From assembly GCA_050248275.1 (NCBI GenBank), contig JBFWSR010000017.1, positions 1 to 64,000 of the forward strand: a stretch of 64,000 nt of DNA. Direction: 5' to 3'. Each line of letters starts with the position of its first letter. Position 1 is the first letter of the stretch. The stretch comes from CAILZL01 sp050248275 (GTDB lineage Bacteria; Pseudomonadota; Gammaproteobacteria; Steroidobacterales; Steroidobacteraceae). The notes beneath the pieces were generated by a model that made no database searches, was not told where the DNA came from, and was given only the letters and a program-made list of their open reading frames with translations. This document shows positions 16,259-25,671 of the stretch, in pieces. A program made the translations under genes and the position numbers.

Positions 16259-16430
16259 GGATTTGCAAAGAAAAGCCAGTTGGTCTTGCTTGCCCGTTCA
16301 GTTGTGCGCGGTAATGGGGAACAATTGCACTGGTTATATATCACAGCAGTGTGTCGCCGCGCAGGACGCAGGTGACTATGGTGCAACGCACCGTCGGACT
16401 GACATCAACAGAAAACAAAACCGGGGGAAC

Positions 16431-16997
16431 ATGGTGGAACGGAAAAACAACGCTTCGCTGGACGGGCAGTCCGGCACCGTGTCGCGGCGCCAGTTCGCTT
16501 CACTGGCTCTGGGTGCCGGCACCGCATCCGGGCTGTCCACCACGGCATTGGCGGCAGCGCCTGTCGCAACACGGATTGGCGCAGATGATCGTTTTGCCAT
16601 TCTGGAACTCATGGCCCGCTATGCCTGGGCCTACGATGCAGGCGATGCGGAATTGTTTGCCGACACCTTCACGCCTGATGGCGTGCTGGTGGCATGGGGT
16701 GAAGAAGCGGGCAAAGGCCGCGATGGCTTGATCGCTCTTGCCGAACAACTGTTTGAAAAGCGCGGCGAGCAGGACTGGCTGCACATGGTTGATCACCATG
16801 TTTTCCAGGGCGATGCAAAGGGGTGTGTCGTGTATTCGTATTACCACATGCTGGAAGGCTCGCGGACAGAGAAGCGTTTCAGCGTGCGCAGCTTTGGTTA
16901 CTATGTGAGCTACTGCAAGAAACTGCAGGGCGAGTGGTATTTCACCAAACGCACCATCAATCGCTGGAACAGCAAGCAGGTCCCCTGGAAGGGATGA
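16431..16997 (+). CDS. SnoaL-like (NTF2-fold) protein with Tat signal
   Basis: A 188-aa protein. Residues 16-43 form a twin-arginine signal (SRRQFASLALGAG, then a cut near AAA). The mature domain, ADDRFAILELMARYAWAYDAG and onward, is a SnoaL_4-type NTF2 fold, used by isomerases, dehydratases and the small subunit of ring-hydroxylating oxygenases. Export by Tat suggests it folds with a ligand before export. ATG 16431 has GGGGGAA just upstream. The stop overlaps an in-frame ATG of the TonB receptor gene (ATGA at 16994-16997), so the two are likely linked. Confidence 0.82.
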   Translation: MVERKNNASLDGQSGTVSRRQFASLALGAGTASGLSTTALAAAPVATRIGADDRFAILELMARYAWAYDAGDAELFADTFTPDGVLVAWGEEAGKGRDGLIALAEQLFEKRGEQDWLHMVDHHVFQGDAKGCVVYSYYHMLEGSRTEKRFSVRSFGYYVSYCKKLQGEWYFTKRTINRWNSKQVPWKG

Positions 16998-17074
16998 AAG
17001 TCTGTTTTATCGCTGCGCGCAGCAATGTGCCGCACTTCCATCAAGCAACAAACGCATACATAAACAACATTGAC

Positions 17075-19213
17075 ATGATCATTCAGCCAATCAACCACTC
17101 TTGTCTGCATTCTTTTTTTATGTATGTCGCTGCATCTGTAGCGTGTTTTGTGACAACCTGCAGTATTGCTGCCGAAGCGGCCGACGCCACGCTGGCGCCG
17201 GTGGTGGTTACAGCCACGCGTATCGAACAGTCGAGTTTCGATTTACCGGTATCCATTGATTCGGTCAGCGGCGAACAACTGCGCGGCCAGCGCCTGGGCG
17301 CGAATATTTCCGAGTCGCTCAATCGCGTGCCCGGTACGGTGGTGCAGAATCGCGAAACCTATTCGCAGGAACAGAGCATGGCCATTCGCGGCTTTGGCGC
17401 GCGTTCGCAATTCGGCGTGCGCGGCATCAAGCTGCTGGCCGATGGCATTCCCGCCAGCACGCCTGATGGCCAGGGCGGCAGCGGCCTGTTCGATCTGGGC
17501 AGCGCCAGTCGTATCGAAGTGCTGCGCGGCGCCTTCAGCGCCCTCTACGGCAATCATGCCGGCGGCGTGGTGCAAGTGTTTACCGAAGACGGTCCGGCGC
17601 AGCCGACACTGAGTGCGTCGCTTACCGGGGGCAGCTATGGCACACATCGCAGCATGCTCAAGTTTGGCGGCGACACGGGGCCCGTGAATTACACCGGCAG
17701 TGTCTCGCGTCTGGACACGGATGGTTATCGCCAGTGGAGTCAGGCGCGCAAGGATCAGGGCAACATCAAAGTGCGCATCCAGGCGGGGGAGAAGTCGACG
17801 GTGACTTTGCTGGGCAATTACCTGGAGCAACCGGACAACCAGGATCCGCTTGGTTTGACTGCGGCGCAGGTGGCGCAGAATCGTCGCCAGGCCCAGCCGG
17901 TCGCGCTGGCGTTTCAGACGCGCCGCAATCTCAGCAATCGTCAAATGGGCGTGGTGTTCGACACCACGGTGAGCGATGCCGATTCGCTGCATGCGATCGC
18001 TTATGGCGGTACGCGCAGCAACGAGCAATATCTTGCGTTCGCCACCAACGGCGTGAGCGCCTTCGATCGCGACTTCATGGGTACAGGTCTGCGCTGGACG
18101 CATCATGCGGGTCCGCTGACCGTGACCGCAGGTGGTGATTACGAGCGTGCCGAGGATGTGCGGCAGGGCTTTACCAACAACAATGGCAGCAAGGGCGTGC
18201 TGTCGCGTGATGAGACCAATACGGTTTATCAGGCCGGCGTCTACGCCCAGGCGCAATGGGAGGTCTCCTCGACATTGAGCTTGAGCGGCGGGCTGCGCTA
18301 TACGCGCGTGAAGTTCACATCGGATGATCACTTCGTGACTGTCACCAATCCCGACAACAGCGGTCAGGCGACGCATTCGGCATGGACGCCCACGATAGGC
18401 GCGCTCTACAAACTCACGCCGGCGATCAATCTATATGCCAATGCCGGACGCAGTTTCGAGACGCCGACCTTCATCGAACTGGCCTACCAGATCGCGCCAG
18501 CGAATGGTCTTAACTTTGCGCTCCAGCCATCAAAAAGCAATCAATACGAAGTGGGCATGAAGGCGGTGCTGGCCAGAAACGTTAAAGCCAATCTGGCGCT
18601 GTTCAAGATCGACACCAGCAAGGAGATTGTCGTTAACACCAATGCTGGCGGCCGCGCCACTTATCTGAATGCCGGCGATACTGAACGTCATGGCATCGAA
18701 CTGGCCATCGACAGTTCGCTGGGTGCAGGTTTCAATGCCTATCTCGCCGCCACCTGGCTCGATGCAACATTTCGTGACAGCTTTTTAAGCTGCGGCGGCG
18801 TCACGCCACCGTGCACTGCGGCCAGTCAGGTCATGGTTGAATCCGGTAACAACATTGCCGGCATCCCGGATTATTCCGTCTATGGTGAGTTGACCTGGAA
18901 CTATCATCCGCTGGGTTTCAACGCCGGCGCTGAAGGTCGCTGGAATGGCCGGACACAGGTGAACGATGCCAACCGCACCCTTCGCAGCGATGCGCCGGCC
19001 GATCCGGTCGGCGCCTATTTCATTGCGGGAGTACGCGCCGGTTTTGAACAGCAACCGGGCAACTGGAAGCTCAATGAGTTCGTGCGGGTCGATAATGTTT
19101 TCGACAGGCAATACATCGGCGCCATTTATGTGAATGACCAGAACGGCCGCTATTACGCACCGGCGCCGGCCCGCAATTATGTGGTGGGTCTGTCGGCGAG
19201 CTACAGGTTCTAG
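17075..19213 (+). CDS. TonB-dependent outer-membrane receptor
   Basis: A 712-aa receptor. The N-terminal signal ends near AAEA (about 35); the TonB box is PVVVTATR (42-49); the plug covers about 55-170 (SMAIRGFGARSQFGVRGIK, RIEVLRGAFSALYGNHAGG). A beta-barrel follows and ends in the outer-membrane signal ASYRF. It imports a scarce ligand; the sequence looks closest to ferric-siderophore or PQQ-type receptors. The start is uncertain: ATG 17075 gives a short signal, while ATG 16994 has a good ribosome site (GGAAGGG) and overlaps the upstream stop but gives a very long leader. Confidence 0.92.
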   Translation: MIIQPINHSCLHSFFMYVAASVACFVTTCSIAAEAADATLAPVVVTATRIEQSSFDLPVSIDSVSGEQLRGQRLGANISESLNRVPGTVVQNRETYSQEQSMAIRGFGARSQFGVRGIKLLADGIPASTPDGQGGSGLFDLGSASRIEVLRGAFSALYGNHAGGVVQVFTEDGPAQPTLSASLTGGSYGTHRSMLKFGGDTGPVNYTGSVSRLDTDGYRQWSQARKDQGNIKVRIQAGEKSTVTLLGNYLEQPDNQDPLGLTAAQVAQNRRQAQPVALAFQTRRNLSNRQMGVVFDTTVSDADSLHAIAYGGTRSNEQYLAFATNGVSAFDRDFMGTGLRWTHHAGPLTVTAGGDYERAEDVRQGFTNNNGSKGVLSRDETNTVYQAGVYAQAQWEVSSTLSLSGGLRYTRVKFTSDDHFVTVTNPDNSGQATHSAWTPTIGALYKLTPAINLYANAGRSFETPTFIELAYQIAPANGLNFALQPSKSNQYEVGMKAVLARNVKANLALFKIDTSKEIVVNTNAGGRATYLNAGDTERHGIELAIDSSLGAGFNAYLAATWLDATFRDSFLSCGGVTPPCTAASQVMVESGNNIAGIPDYSVYGELTWNYHPLGFNAGAEGRWNGRTQVNDANRTLRSDAPADPVGAYFIAGVRAGFEQQPGNWKLNEFVRVDNVFDRQYIGAIYVNDQNGRYYAPAPARNYVVGLSASYRF

Positions 19214-19256
19214 ATGTCAGCGACGCCAGCAGAAAAATAGCCAATGGCGATAGCAA

Positions 19257-20099
19257 CTATGTTGCAGCAATCAACCCGGCCACCGCTGCGGGCATGGTCA
19301 CCATGGCATCGTGACCGGTGGCGAGCTCATGCGTGCGCCAGCCCGTGCCTTCTTTACCGGCCTTGATCGCTGTCACCTGCATCTGGGTGATGCCGCGCCG
19401 CGATGGTGGATTGGTGCACACCACATAAGTGCGGTGCAAGCCGTCTGAACCGCCATTCTTCAATTCGATCGGGTCCAGCAGCGTTCGTAGCGGATGGGGG
19501 GTCAATCGTCGTTCCACCCAGGCGATGAGGTGAGGCTGACTGCCGGCAAGGCCAAATTCGCTGACCGGCGGTGGCGGCAGCCAGTCGCCGCCGTTCGCCA
19601 TCGAGCGGAACTGTTCTGCCTGCCGGGCGATTTCGGCGCTGCTCCCCGGGGTATTGGCCAGCAGCGATTGTCCATCGTGGGGAAGAACGGCATCCAGATA
19701 GACCACGTGGCGCAGTCTATGCTTGAGACGATCGGCAACGCCGGTAATGACCATGCCTCCATAGGAATGCCCGACCAGCACAACGTTCTGCAACTCTTCG
19801 CATTCGATCAATTGCACGATGTCTTCGATATGCGTTGCCAGGGAAGGAACGGGAGTGCGCAAACGAGCGCGCTCGCCGAGGCCGGTGAGTGTTGGCGTGA
19901 ATACTCGTCCCTTTGTTTGCAAGTGTGGCACGACATCGCGCCAGCACCAGCCGCCATGCCACGCGCCATGCACGAGAACATAGTTCAGCGACGCAGGCTT
20001 TCGCGCGAAGGCCGGTAACGGCGCAATCGCGGCCAGTGCGGCGCTTCCGACCAGAAGAGTGCGGCGGCGCATGGGCATCGGATTTCTGAATGCGTTCAT
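19257..20099 (-). CDS. Exported alpha/beta hydrolase
   Basis: A 280-aa protein with a Tat-like N-terminus (RRRTLLVGSAALAAIAPLPAFA) and an alpha/beta hydrolase domain. The oxyanion loop is VLVHGAWHGGWCW, the nucleophile elbow GHSYGG places Ser112, and TGHD near the end gives the likely catalytic His263. This subgroup resembles salicylate esterase/hydroxynitrile lyase-like plant enzymes and bacterial esterases; the substrate is unknown. It converges on the TonB receptor gene with 43 bases between. Confidence 0.86.
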   Translation of the reverse strand: MNAFRNPMPMRRRTLLVGSAALAAIAPLPAFARKPASLNYVLVHGAWHGGWCWRDVVPHLQTKGRVFTPTLTGLGERARLRTPVPSLATHIEDIVQLIECEELQNVVLVGHSYGGMVITGVADRLKHRLRHVVYLDAVLPHDGQSLLANTPGSSAEIARQAEQFRSMANGGDWLPPPPVSEFGLAGSQPHLIAWVERRLTPHPLRTLLDPIELKNGGSDGLHRTYVVCTNPPSRRGITQMQVTAIKAGKEGTGWRTHELATGHDAMVTMPAAVAGLIAAT

Positions 20100-20159
20100 G
20101 GTGGCGATCCGTTACGAATCATGTTTTTTTGATGTTGACATGAATATTCTCACTGCTGG

Positions 20160-21062
20160 CTAGAGATCAAGTGCTGCGCGTAAAGCTGCTTCGAGCTGCG
20201 GATAGAGGTAAGAAAATTTTTCCTGTTGCCAGCGCGCCGGCAGGACACGCTGGCCGCCCAGCAGCAGCTCCGCCATTTCGCCCAGCAACAAACGCAAGGG
20301 CAGTGCGGGAATCGGCAGCAAGGCGGGACGATGCAGCAGCCGCGCCAGACAGGCGGTGAATTCGGCATTGGTGACCGGCTGCGGCGCAGTGGCATTGAAT
20401 GTCCCCTGCAAGTGAGTTTGCTGCAACAGCATATCAATCATGGCGAGGTAATCGTCACGATGGACCCAGCTCAGCCATTGGCGGCCATCGCCAATGCGTC
20501 CGCCCAAGCCCAGTTTGAAGGGCAACAACATGCGTTGCAGGAAACCGCCCTTGCGGCCAATGACCAGTCCGGTGCGCAGAATGCATACTCGCACACCATG
20601 CTCCCTGAGGCGTAACGCTGCCTGCTCCCATGCGGCGCATAGCCGGTGACCGAAGTCATCAATGGCCATGGAATCTTCAGTCAGCAGGGCATTGCCCTGA
20701 TTGCCGTAATAACCCACCGCCGAGCCGCTTATCAGGACATCCGGCTTGCGTGGGGAGGCAGCGATGACAGCGGTCAGGTCTTCAGTAAGCGTAACCCGGC
20801 TGTGCCACAGTATCTTCTTGCGTGCCGGCGTCCAGCGTTTGGCGGCGATGGCTTCGCCGGCGAGATTGATCACGGCGGCGAATTCGCCGTGATCCAGTAG
20901 GTCGTTAAGATTGGCCAATGGCGTGACCGTGGCGCCGCACAGACGTCGCACTGCATCCGGTGGCTGGCGACTGAGTACCGCAAGTTCATGGCCCTGTGCG
21001 TGCAGATGCCTGCAAAGCGCGCTACCGATAAAACCCGTTCCCCCGGTGATCAGGATTTTCAT
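20160..21062 (-). CDS. yfcH: TIGR01777-type NAD-dependent epimerase (YfcH-like)
   Basis: A 300-aa member of the extended short-chain dehydrogenase family. The Rossmann motif GGTGFIG is at 7-13, SGSAVGYYG carries the conserved Tyr, and the C-terminal DUF1731 segment ends LPARWQQEKFSYLYP before the last helix. The reaction is not known for any close relative; a UDP-sugar or similar substrate is assumed from the family. It lies 60 bases upstream (on the minus strand) of the exported hydrolase gene and may be co-transcribed with it. Confidence 0.9.
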   Translation of the reverse strand: MKILITGGTGFIGSALCRHLHAQGHELAVLSRQPPDAVRRLCGATVTPLANLNDLLDHGEFAAVINLAGEAIAAKRWTPARKKILWHSRVTLTEDLTAVIAASPRKPDVLISGSAVGYYGNQGNALLTEDSMAIDDFGHRLCAAWEQAALRLREHGVRVCILRTGLVIGRKGGFLQRMLLPFKLGLGGRIGDGRQWLSWVHRDDYLAMIDMLLQQTHLQGTFNATAPQPVTNAEFTACLARLLHRPALLPIPALPLRLLLGEMAELLLGGQRVLPARWQQEKFSYLYPQLEAALRAALDL

Positions 21063-21244
21063 GACACTTCACTTTGATTTTATGAGGGCATAAGGCGAGC
21101 AATCCCAGTGTGGAAGCTTCGGCGGCGAGTCGCAACCCGGCGCATTTGGCTTGACGCCATGTTGAGCGTGGCGCTGTGGCCATGGCGTGCGATTTTCTAT
21201 AACGTGCTGCATTGATTGAATCACGGGCAGACTGGGGGATGAGG

Positions 21245-22633
21245 ATGAATATCGCGGAACGCTTTCGCGGTGTCGGCGCCGCCGTATCCGATGTGACCGA
21301 ACGCTGGGTGCCGGATGCGTGGGTCATCTGCATGATGCTGACTGCCCTGGCGCTGATATTGGCGGTGACGGGGGCAGGCGCGACGCCCAATGAGGCTGTG
21401 CTTGCCTGGGGACAGGGTATCTGGAAGCTGCTGGCGCTCAGCATGCAGTTCACCATCACCATGGTGGCGGCCTATGCCTGTGTGGCGTCACGGCCTGCCT
21501 ACCGTTTTTTTACTTGGCTGGCCAGTCTGCCGAATCCGAATCGCCCGTTGCAGGCGGTGGTGATGGCAGGCGTCTTCTCGATGGTGACCGCCTATATCAA
21601 CTGGGCGTTGTGTCTGGTGGCCTGTGCACTGTTTACGCCATTTCTCATCAAGCGCAATCCACACAGCGATGTGCGTGTATTGATTGCCGCAGCTTATCTG
21701 GGCCTCGGCACGCTATGGCACGGCGGCATATCGGGCACAGCGCCGCTGATTCTGGCTACGCCGGATAATCCGCTGATCACGTCGGCCAGGGGCGCCGAAC
21801 CGATTGTGCATCGCCTCTATCCGATTTCGGAGTCGCTGTTCTCGGCTTTCAATCTCACCTATTGTGCAGTGATGTTTGTGATCGCGTTGCTGGTAGTGGT
21901 TTTGTTGCATCCCAGTCACGGCGTGCGCACGCTCACACCGGAACAAAGCGATGCCATTCTGCCGGCACCGCCAGAGAACGATCTGCCGCCGGCTCGTCCC
22001 GCCGATCATATTGATCGCTTTCGCGGCTGGACCTGGCTGGCGGTGGCGCTGATCCTGTACACGCTGATCCATTCGTTCGTGACCCGGGGCATCGGCAATA
22101 GCTGGACCATCGACGCCTACAATGCGACCTTCCTGGCCCTGGCTCTGGCGTTGCATGGCAGCCCGGCCTCGTTTTTGCGCGCCTGCCGCCGCGCCATGGA
22201 TTCGGCCTGGGGTTTCATTGTGCAGTTCCCGTTCTATGAGGGGATTTTCGGGTTGCTGCAATTCACTGATCTGGGGCATTGGCTCGGGCAGTTATTCGCC
22301 AACCTGGCGACAACCGGCACCTTTCCATTCATCGTCTATGTTTATTCGGGGTTGATGAATCTGTTTGTGCCATCCGGTGGTTCGAAGTATCTGATTGAGG
22401 CGCCGTTCCTGATTCCTGCCGGCGAGTCGCTGGGGGTTTCGCCGATCGCCACGACACTTGCCTACGCCTATGGCGATTCCACCACCAATCTCATTCAGCC
22501 ATTCTTTGCGATCCCGATTCTGGCCGTGACCCGGCTGCGTTTCGGCGAGATTGTGGGTTATACGTTTGTGATCATGATGGTCCTTTTCATGGTCAATTGC
22601 GTGGCGATATTGCTGATGCCGGCTAGTTTATAA
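21245..22633 (+). CDS. atoE: Short-chain fatty acid transporter, AtoE family
   Basis: A 462-aa inner-membrane protein with about 11 hydrophobic segments, matching the AtoE/SCFA transporter family (about 440-470 aa). Conserved stretches seen are RWVPDAWVICMMLTALALI, INWALCLV, LGTLWHGGISGTAPL, a central FPFYEGIFG and FVPSGGSKYLIEAPF. It would move acetoacetate, butyrate or similar acids. No atoDAB genes are beside it; a sensor-kinase cluster is. GGGGG lies six bases before ATG 21245; ATG 21239 is a close alternative. Confidence 0.9.
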   Translation: MNIAERFRGVGAAVSDVTERWVPDAWVICMMLTALALILAVTGAGATPNEAVLAWGQGIWKLLALSMQFTITMVAAYACVASRPAYRFFTWLASLPNPNRPLQAVVMAGVFSMVTAYINWALCLVACALFTPFLIKRNPHSDVRVLIAAAYLGLGTLWHGGISGTAPLILATPDNPLITSARGAEPIVHRLYPISESLFSAFNLTYCAVMFVIALLVVVLLHPSHGVRTLTPEQSDAILPAPPENDLPPARPADHIDRFRGWTWLAVALILYTLIHSFVTRGIGNSWTIDAYNATFLALALALHGSPASFLRACRRAMDSAWGFIVQFPFYEGIFGLLQFTDLGHWLGQLFANLATTGTFPFIVYVYSGLMNLFVPSGGSKYLIEAPFLIPAGESLGVSPIATTLAYAYGDSTTNLIQPFFAIPILAVTRLRFGEIVGYTFVIMMVLFMVNCVAILLMPASL

Positions 22634-22654
22634 ACGGCTGCTGGACGGCCGGAT

Positions 22655-24163
22655 TCAATGCAGCAGTTCGGATAACGCCTGCACCAGACGATGAATATCC
22701 ACTGGTTTGTTGAGCAGCCGCGATTCAGGCAGATCCTGCTGACTGCGTAGCGCCAGTGAGGTGTCGCCTGTCAGGAAGACAGCAGGCAGGCGCTGGCCGA
22801 TGCTGGCGCGCAGACCCTTGACGATATCGACGCCGGTGCGGTGAGCATCGACATGGTAGTCACTGACCACCGCTGTAATGCCCGGCCCATGTTCTGCGTA
22901 CAGGCTTTGTGCGGTGGCTTCATTGCTGGCGCTCAGGGTGACGAAGCCCTCCAATTCCAGCGCCAGTGCAATGGCTTCGCGCACTGCATGATCGTCTTCG
23001 ATGATCAGGATGCACTGTCCTTCGGGCGCGGCAGTTTCCATGGACTGCGGCGTGCTGCGCGTAGCAACCATCTGGCTGGAAACCTGTTCGTTGGGAATCG
23101 TTACCCGGAATGTCGTGCCGCGTCCCGGTTGAGACTCGACATGGATGCCGTAACCCAGCAGTTCGGCGATCTGTTTGACAATCGCCAGACCCAGTCCCAC
23201 GCCCGGACGATCGGGACGCGAACCATGCGGCTGGTAATAAGCATCGAAGATCTTTGCCAGTTGATCGCGCGGAATGCCGATGCCGGTATCGGTGACTTCC
23301 AATGCGGTTTCCTGCGGTGAGTGCAGCAGTTTGAGGCTGATCCTACCCTGGTCAGTGTACTTGATGGCATTGCCCATCAGGTTGTGCACCAGTTGCCGGA
23401 TCAGTACCCGGTCGGTGTTCAGGCTGATGTTGGCAAACTGGGTTTCCAGGGCCAGATTCTTGGCGGCGACCACCGACTCGAACTGATCGCGCACTTCATT
23501 GAGCAACTGCCAGGCATTCACGGGTTCCAATGCGACCTTGACCGTGCCCGATTCCAGCTTGCTGATATCGAGCAGTGCGTTGAGCAGTTCGGTCATCGTG
23601 TCGATGGCGTGTTGCTGGCGCGTCACGATGGACAGCAGATCCGTGTCAGTCAGCTTGCGTTCCAGGCTGGCAGTGAGCAGGTGCAATGCCTGCAGGGGCT
23701 GGCGCAGATCGTGGCTGGCCGTCGCCAGAAAGCGGCTTTTTATCTGGCTGGCTTTTTTGGCTTCCTCACTGGTTTCGCGCAGGTGATGCATGAGCTGTTC
23801 CCAGTCGGTGACGTCGCGAATCGCGGCGACGATCTGCAACTTACCATCGACAGTGATCGGGCTCAGACTCACCCAGATGGGAAATTCGCTGCCATCGCGG
23901 CGACGACCGGATAACGCCACGCCGCGTTGTCCCATCGCACGTTGGGTGGGGTGTTTGACATACCCGGCGCGGTGCTGCAGGTGAGCGCCGCGATGCCGTT
24001 CCGGCAGCAGCAATTCCATGGTCTGCCCCAGCAGCTCTTCGGGCTGATAGCCGAACAGCGCAGTGGCGGCGGTGTTGGTGAACTGGATGTTGCCATCGGC
24101 ATTGATCAGCAGCAGCGCGTCCGGCGCCTGTTGCAGCAGCTTGTCAGCGATTGCAGCTTCCAA
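22655..24163 (-). CDS. PAS-containing hybrid sensor histidine kinase with receiver domain
   Basis: A 502-aa soluble sensor with no membrane segment. The PAS domain (about 7-118) precedes the HisKA domain, with phospho-acceptor H151 in ATASHDLRQPLQAL. The ATPase domain has the N-box at 261-268, DTGIG (292-296) and GVGLGLAI (321-328). A receiver domain (about 384-500) has acceptor D435 in VVSDYHV and Lys486. The TTG at 24163 is chosen because GAGGAA lies just upstream; an ATG at 24205 lacks a ribosome site. It is divergent from the second kinase gene, with about 50 bases between. It lacks its own output domain, so it probably passes phosphate to the nearby FixJ-type regulator or to an unlinked one. 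Confidence 0.9.
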   Translation of the reverse strand: MEAAIADKLLQQAPDALLLINADGNIQFTNTAATALFGYQPEELLGQTMELLLPERHRGAHLQHRAGYVKHPTQRAMGQRGVALSGRRRDGSEFPIWVSLSPITVDGKLQIVAAIRDVTDWEQLMHHLRETSEEAKKASQIKSRFLATASHDLRQPLQALHLLTASLERKLTDTDLLSIVTRQQHAIDTMTELLNALLDISKLESGTVKVALEPVNAWQLLNEVRDQFESVVAAKNLALETQFANISLNTDRVLIRQLVHNLMGNAIKYTDQGRISLKLLHSPQETALEVTDTGIGIPRDQLAKIFDAYYQPHGSRPDRPGVGLGLAIVKQIAELLGYGIHVESQPGRGTTFRVTIPNEQVSSQMVATRSTPQSMETAAPEGQCILIIEDDHAVREAIALALELEGFVTLSASNEATAQSLYAEHGPGITAVVSDYHVDAHRTGVDIVKGLRASIGQRLPAVFLTGDTSLALRSQQDLPESRLLNKPVDIHRLVQALSELLH

Positions 24164-24211
24164 AATGATTCCTCGGTGCGCCTTGGCGGCGTTGGGCCGG
24201 CGCATTGTAAG

Positions 24212-25393
24212 ATGCAGCGCTGTGGTTGTTCCAAGGTTAATTCTCGGGTTGATGCTCAAGTGCCCTCGTTCCCTCATGCCAGGCAAGCCGGTATCCAGGA
24301 TGTTCAGCAGGAACTGCTGCTGGCAATGGGTGCGGTTGTGCCGTTTGCGGCCACGTTGCAGCGGGGGCGGTTGCACATTCGTTGGTCGCCCAGCCTGTGC
24401 CGGCTGTTCGGTGTACCGACTGGCAAACGTGGCTGGCGCGGTGGACCGTTATTCAACGCGCAGGTGCCATCGGAAGATCAGGCCCAGCTACGCGCAGCCC
24501 TTGAGCGTCTGATCCACCAGGGCGAGCCCGTGGATATTCGTTATGCACTGTTTGCGGGTGAAGCGCAGCGTCACATCCAGTTGCGCGCCTGTTTGCAGCA
24601 ACAAGCGGGCAGGCAGCGGGTAATCGGCGTATTCAAGGATTGCACGGCAGATGCCGCTGCGGAGCGTCAGGTGCAGGCCTCGCAAGAACGGCTGCAGAGC
24701 GTCGGCAGGTTGACCCTGCTCGGTGAAGTGGCTTCGGGATTGGCACATGAGTTGAATCAGCCGCTGGCGGCGATTGCCACCTTTGCCCAAGCCGGCGAGC
24801 GTTTGCTGGGTCTGGCCGAGCCGCGTCTGGAGAAAGCGCAACAGGTGTTTCGTGAAGTCAGCCAACAGGCGTTGCGTGCGGGAGAAATCATCCGGCACAT
24901 GCGCAGCCTGATCAAGCGGCGGGCTGCCCAGGTGGAGTCGGTAAACTGCGATACGCTGATCCGTGATTTTCTGGCGCTGGCCGAGCCCATGGCGCGCGCC
25001 AGCAGCGTGCAGCTGTTGACGCATATCGATGCCATCGAGCGCACGGTTTCGGTGGATGTCACGCAGATCCAGCAGGCCATGATGATTCTGTTCCAGAATG
25101 CGCTGGAGGCGACGCGCGAGCAGCAGTTGAGCCATCCGCAGGTGCGGGTTGAGCTGCTGGCGCGCGAGCAGGGGGTGGAATGGGCGGTGGCGGATCAGGG
25201 GCCGGGAGTCAGCGCAGCAACTGCCTTGCAGATGTTCCAGCCATTCTTTTCCACCAAGGACAATGGCACCGGTCTTGGATTGATCAGTTGCAGCAACATT
25301 CTGGAGGCGCATGGCTGCCGTCTGTCGTTTGACAATCTGCCGGAACGCGGCTGCCGTTTCTGGTTTGTACTGCCTTATGATGCGCCTGCCTGA
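24212..25393 (+). CDS. Sensor histidine kinase, DctB/FixL-like catalytic core
   Basis: A kinase of about 393 aa. Residues about 50-145 look like a weak PAS sensor, then a coiled stretch leads to the HisKA motif GLAHELNQPLAAIATFA (H179). The ATPase domain shows FQNALEA (N296), DQGPG (328-332), FFSTK and GTGLGL (352-357). No membrane segment is seen, so the signal is cytosolic. The HELNQPL box is typical of kinases paired with FixJ/NarL-type regulators, and such a regulator gene follows at 279 bases. The start is uncertain: ATG 24212 has no clear ribosome site, and later starts (GTG 24260, ATG 24326) are possible. Confidence 0.85.
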   Translation: MQRCGCSKVNSRVDAQVPSFPHARQAGIQDVQQELLLAMGAVVPFAATLQRGRLHIRWSPSLCRLFGVPTGKRGWRGGPLFNAQVPSEDQAQLRAALERLIHQGEPVDIRYALFAGEAQRHIQLRACLQQQAGRQRVIGVFKDCTADAAAERQVQASQERLQSVGRLTLLGEVASGLAHELNQPLAAIATFAQAGERLLGLAEPRLEKAQQVFREVSQQALRAGEIIRHMRSLIKRRAAQVESVNCDTLIRDFLALAEPMARASSVQLLTHIDAIERTVSVDVTQIQQAMMILFQNALEATREQQLSHPQVRVELLAREQGVEWAVADQGPGVSAATALQMFQPFFSTKDNGTGLGLISCSNILEAHGCRLSFDNLPERGCRFWFVLPYDAPA

Positions 25394-25671
25394 TGGGTGA
25401 TCTGGCTCGGGCGGGATACGGAAAATTCCCGGGCAATAGTAGTGTGTGCCGTAAGGGCTTCCCGCAGCGCTGGCGCGGCGGCACCTGACTAGGCTGTGTA
25501 TCTTACTGATGCGATGCTTGTCTTGAGTGTATGTAACCGTCAGCCCGCGAGTCGTTTGTCGCATGCGCCAGACTTGGATCATTGAATAAACACTCCATGC
25601 GCGACACTTAAGCAGCATAGCTGAGTCCGCGCATTACCAAACTATTCATACAAACAGCCATTGGAGTACGA

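Noticed and set aside
17243..18376. 377-codon antisense frame inside the TonB receptor gene
   Set aside because: Plug and barrel motifs on the plus strand are clear, and the antisense peptide has no family.
20171..20615. Plus-strand frames over the YfcH-like gene
   Set aside because: Shadows of the minus-strand epimerase, which has a clear GGTGFIG motif.
21181..21244. Sigma-54-like TGGCGTG-N4-TTTCT before the AtoE-type gene
   Set aside because: The -12 element lacks the required GC, so it does not fit a sigma-54 promoter.
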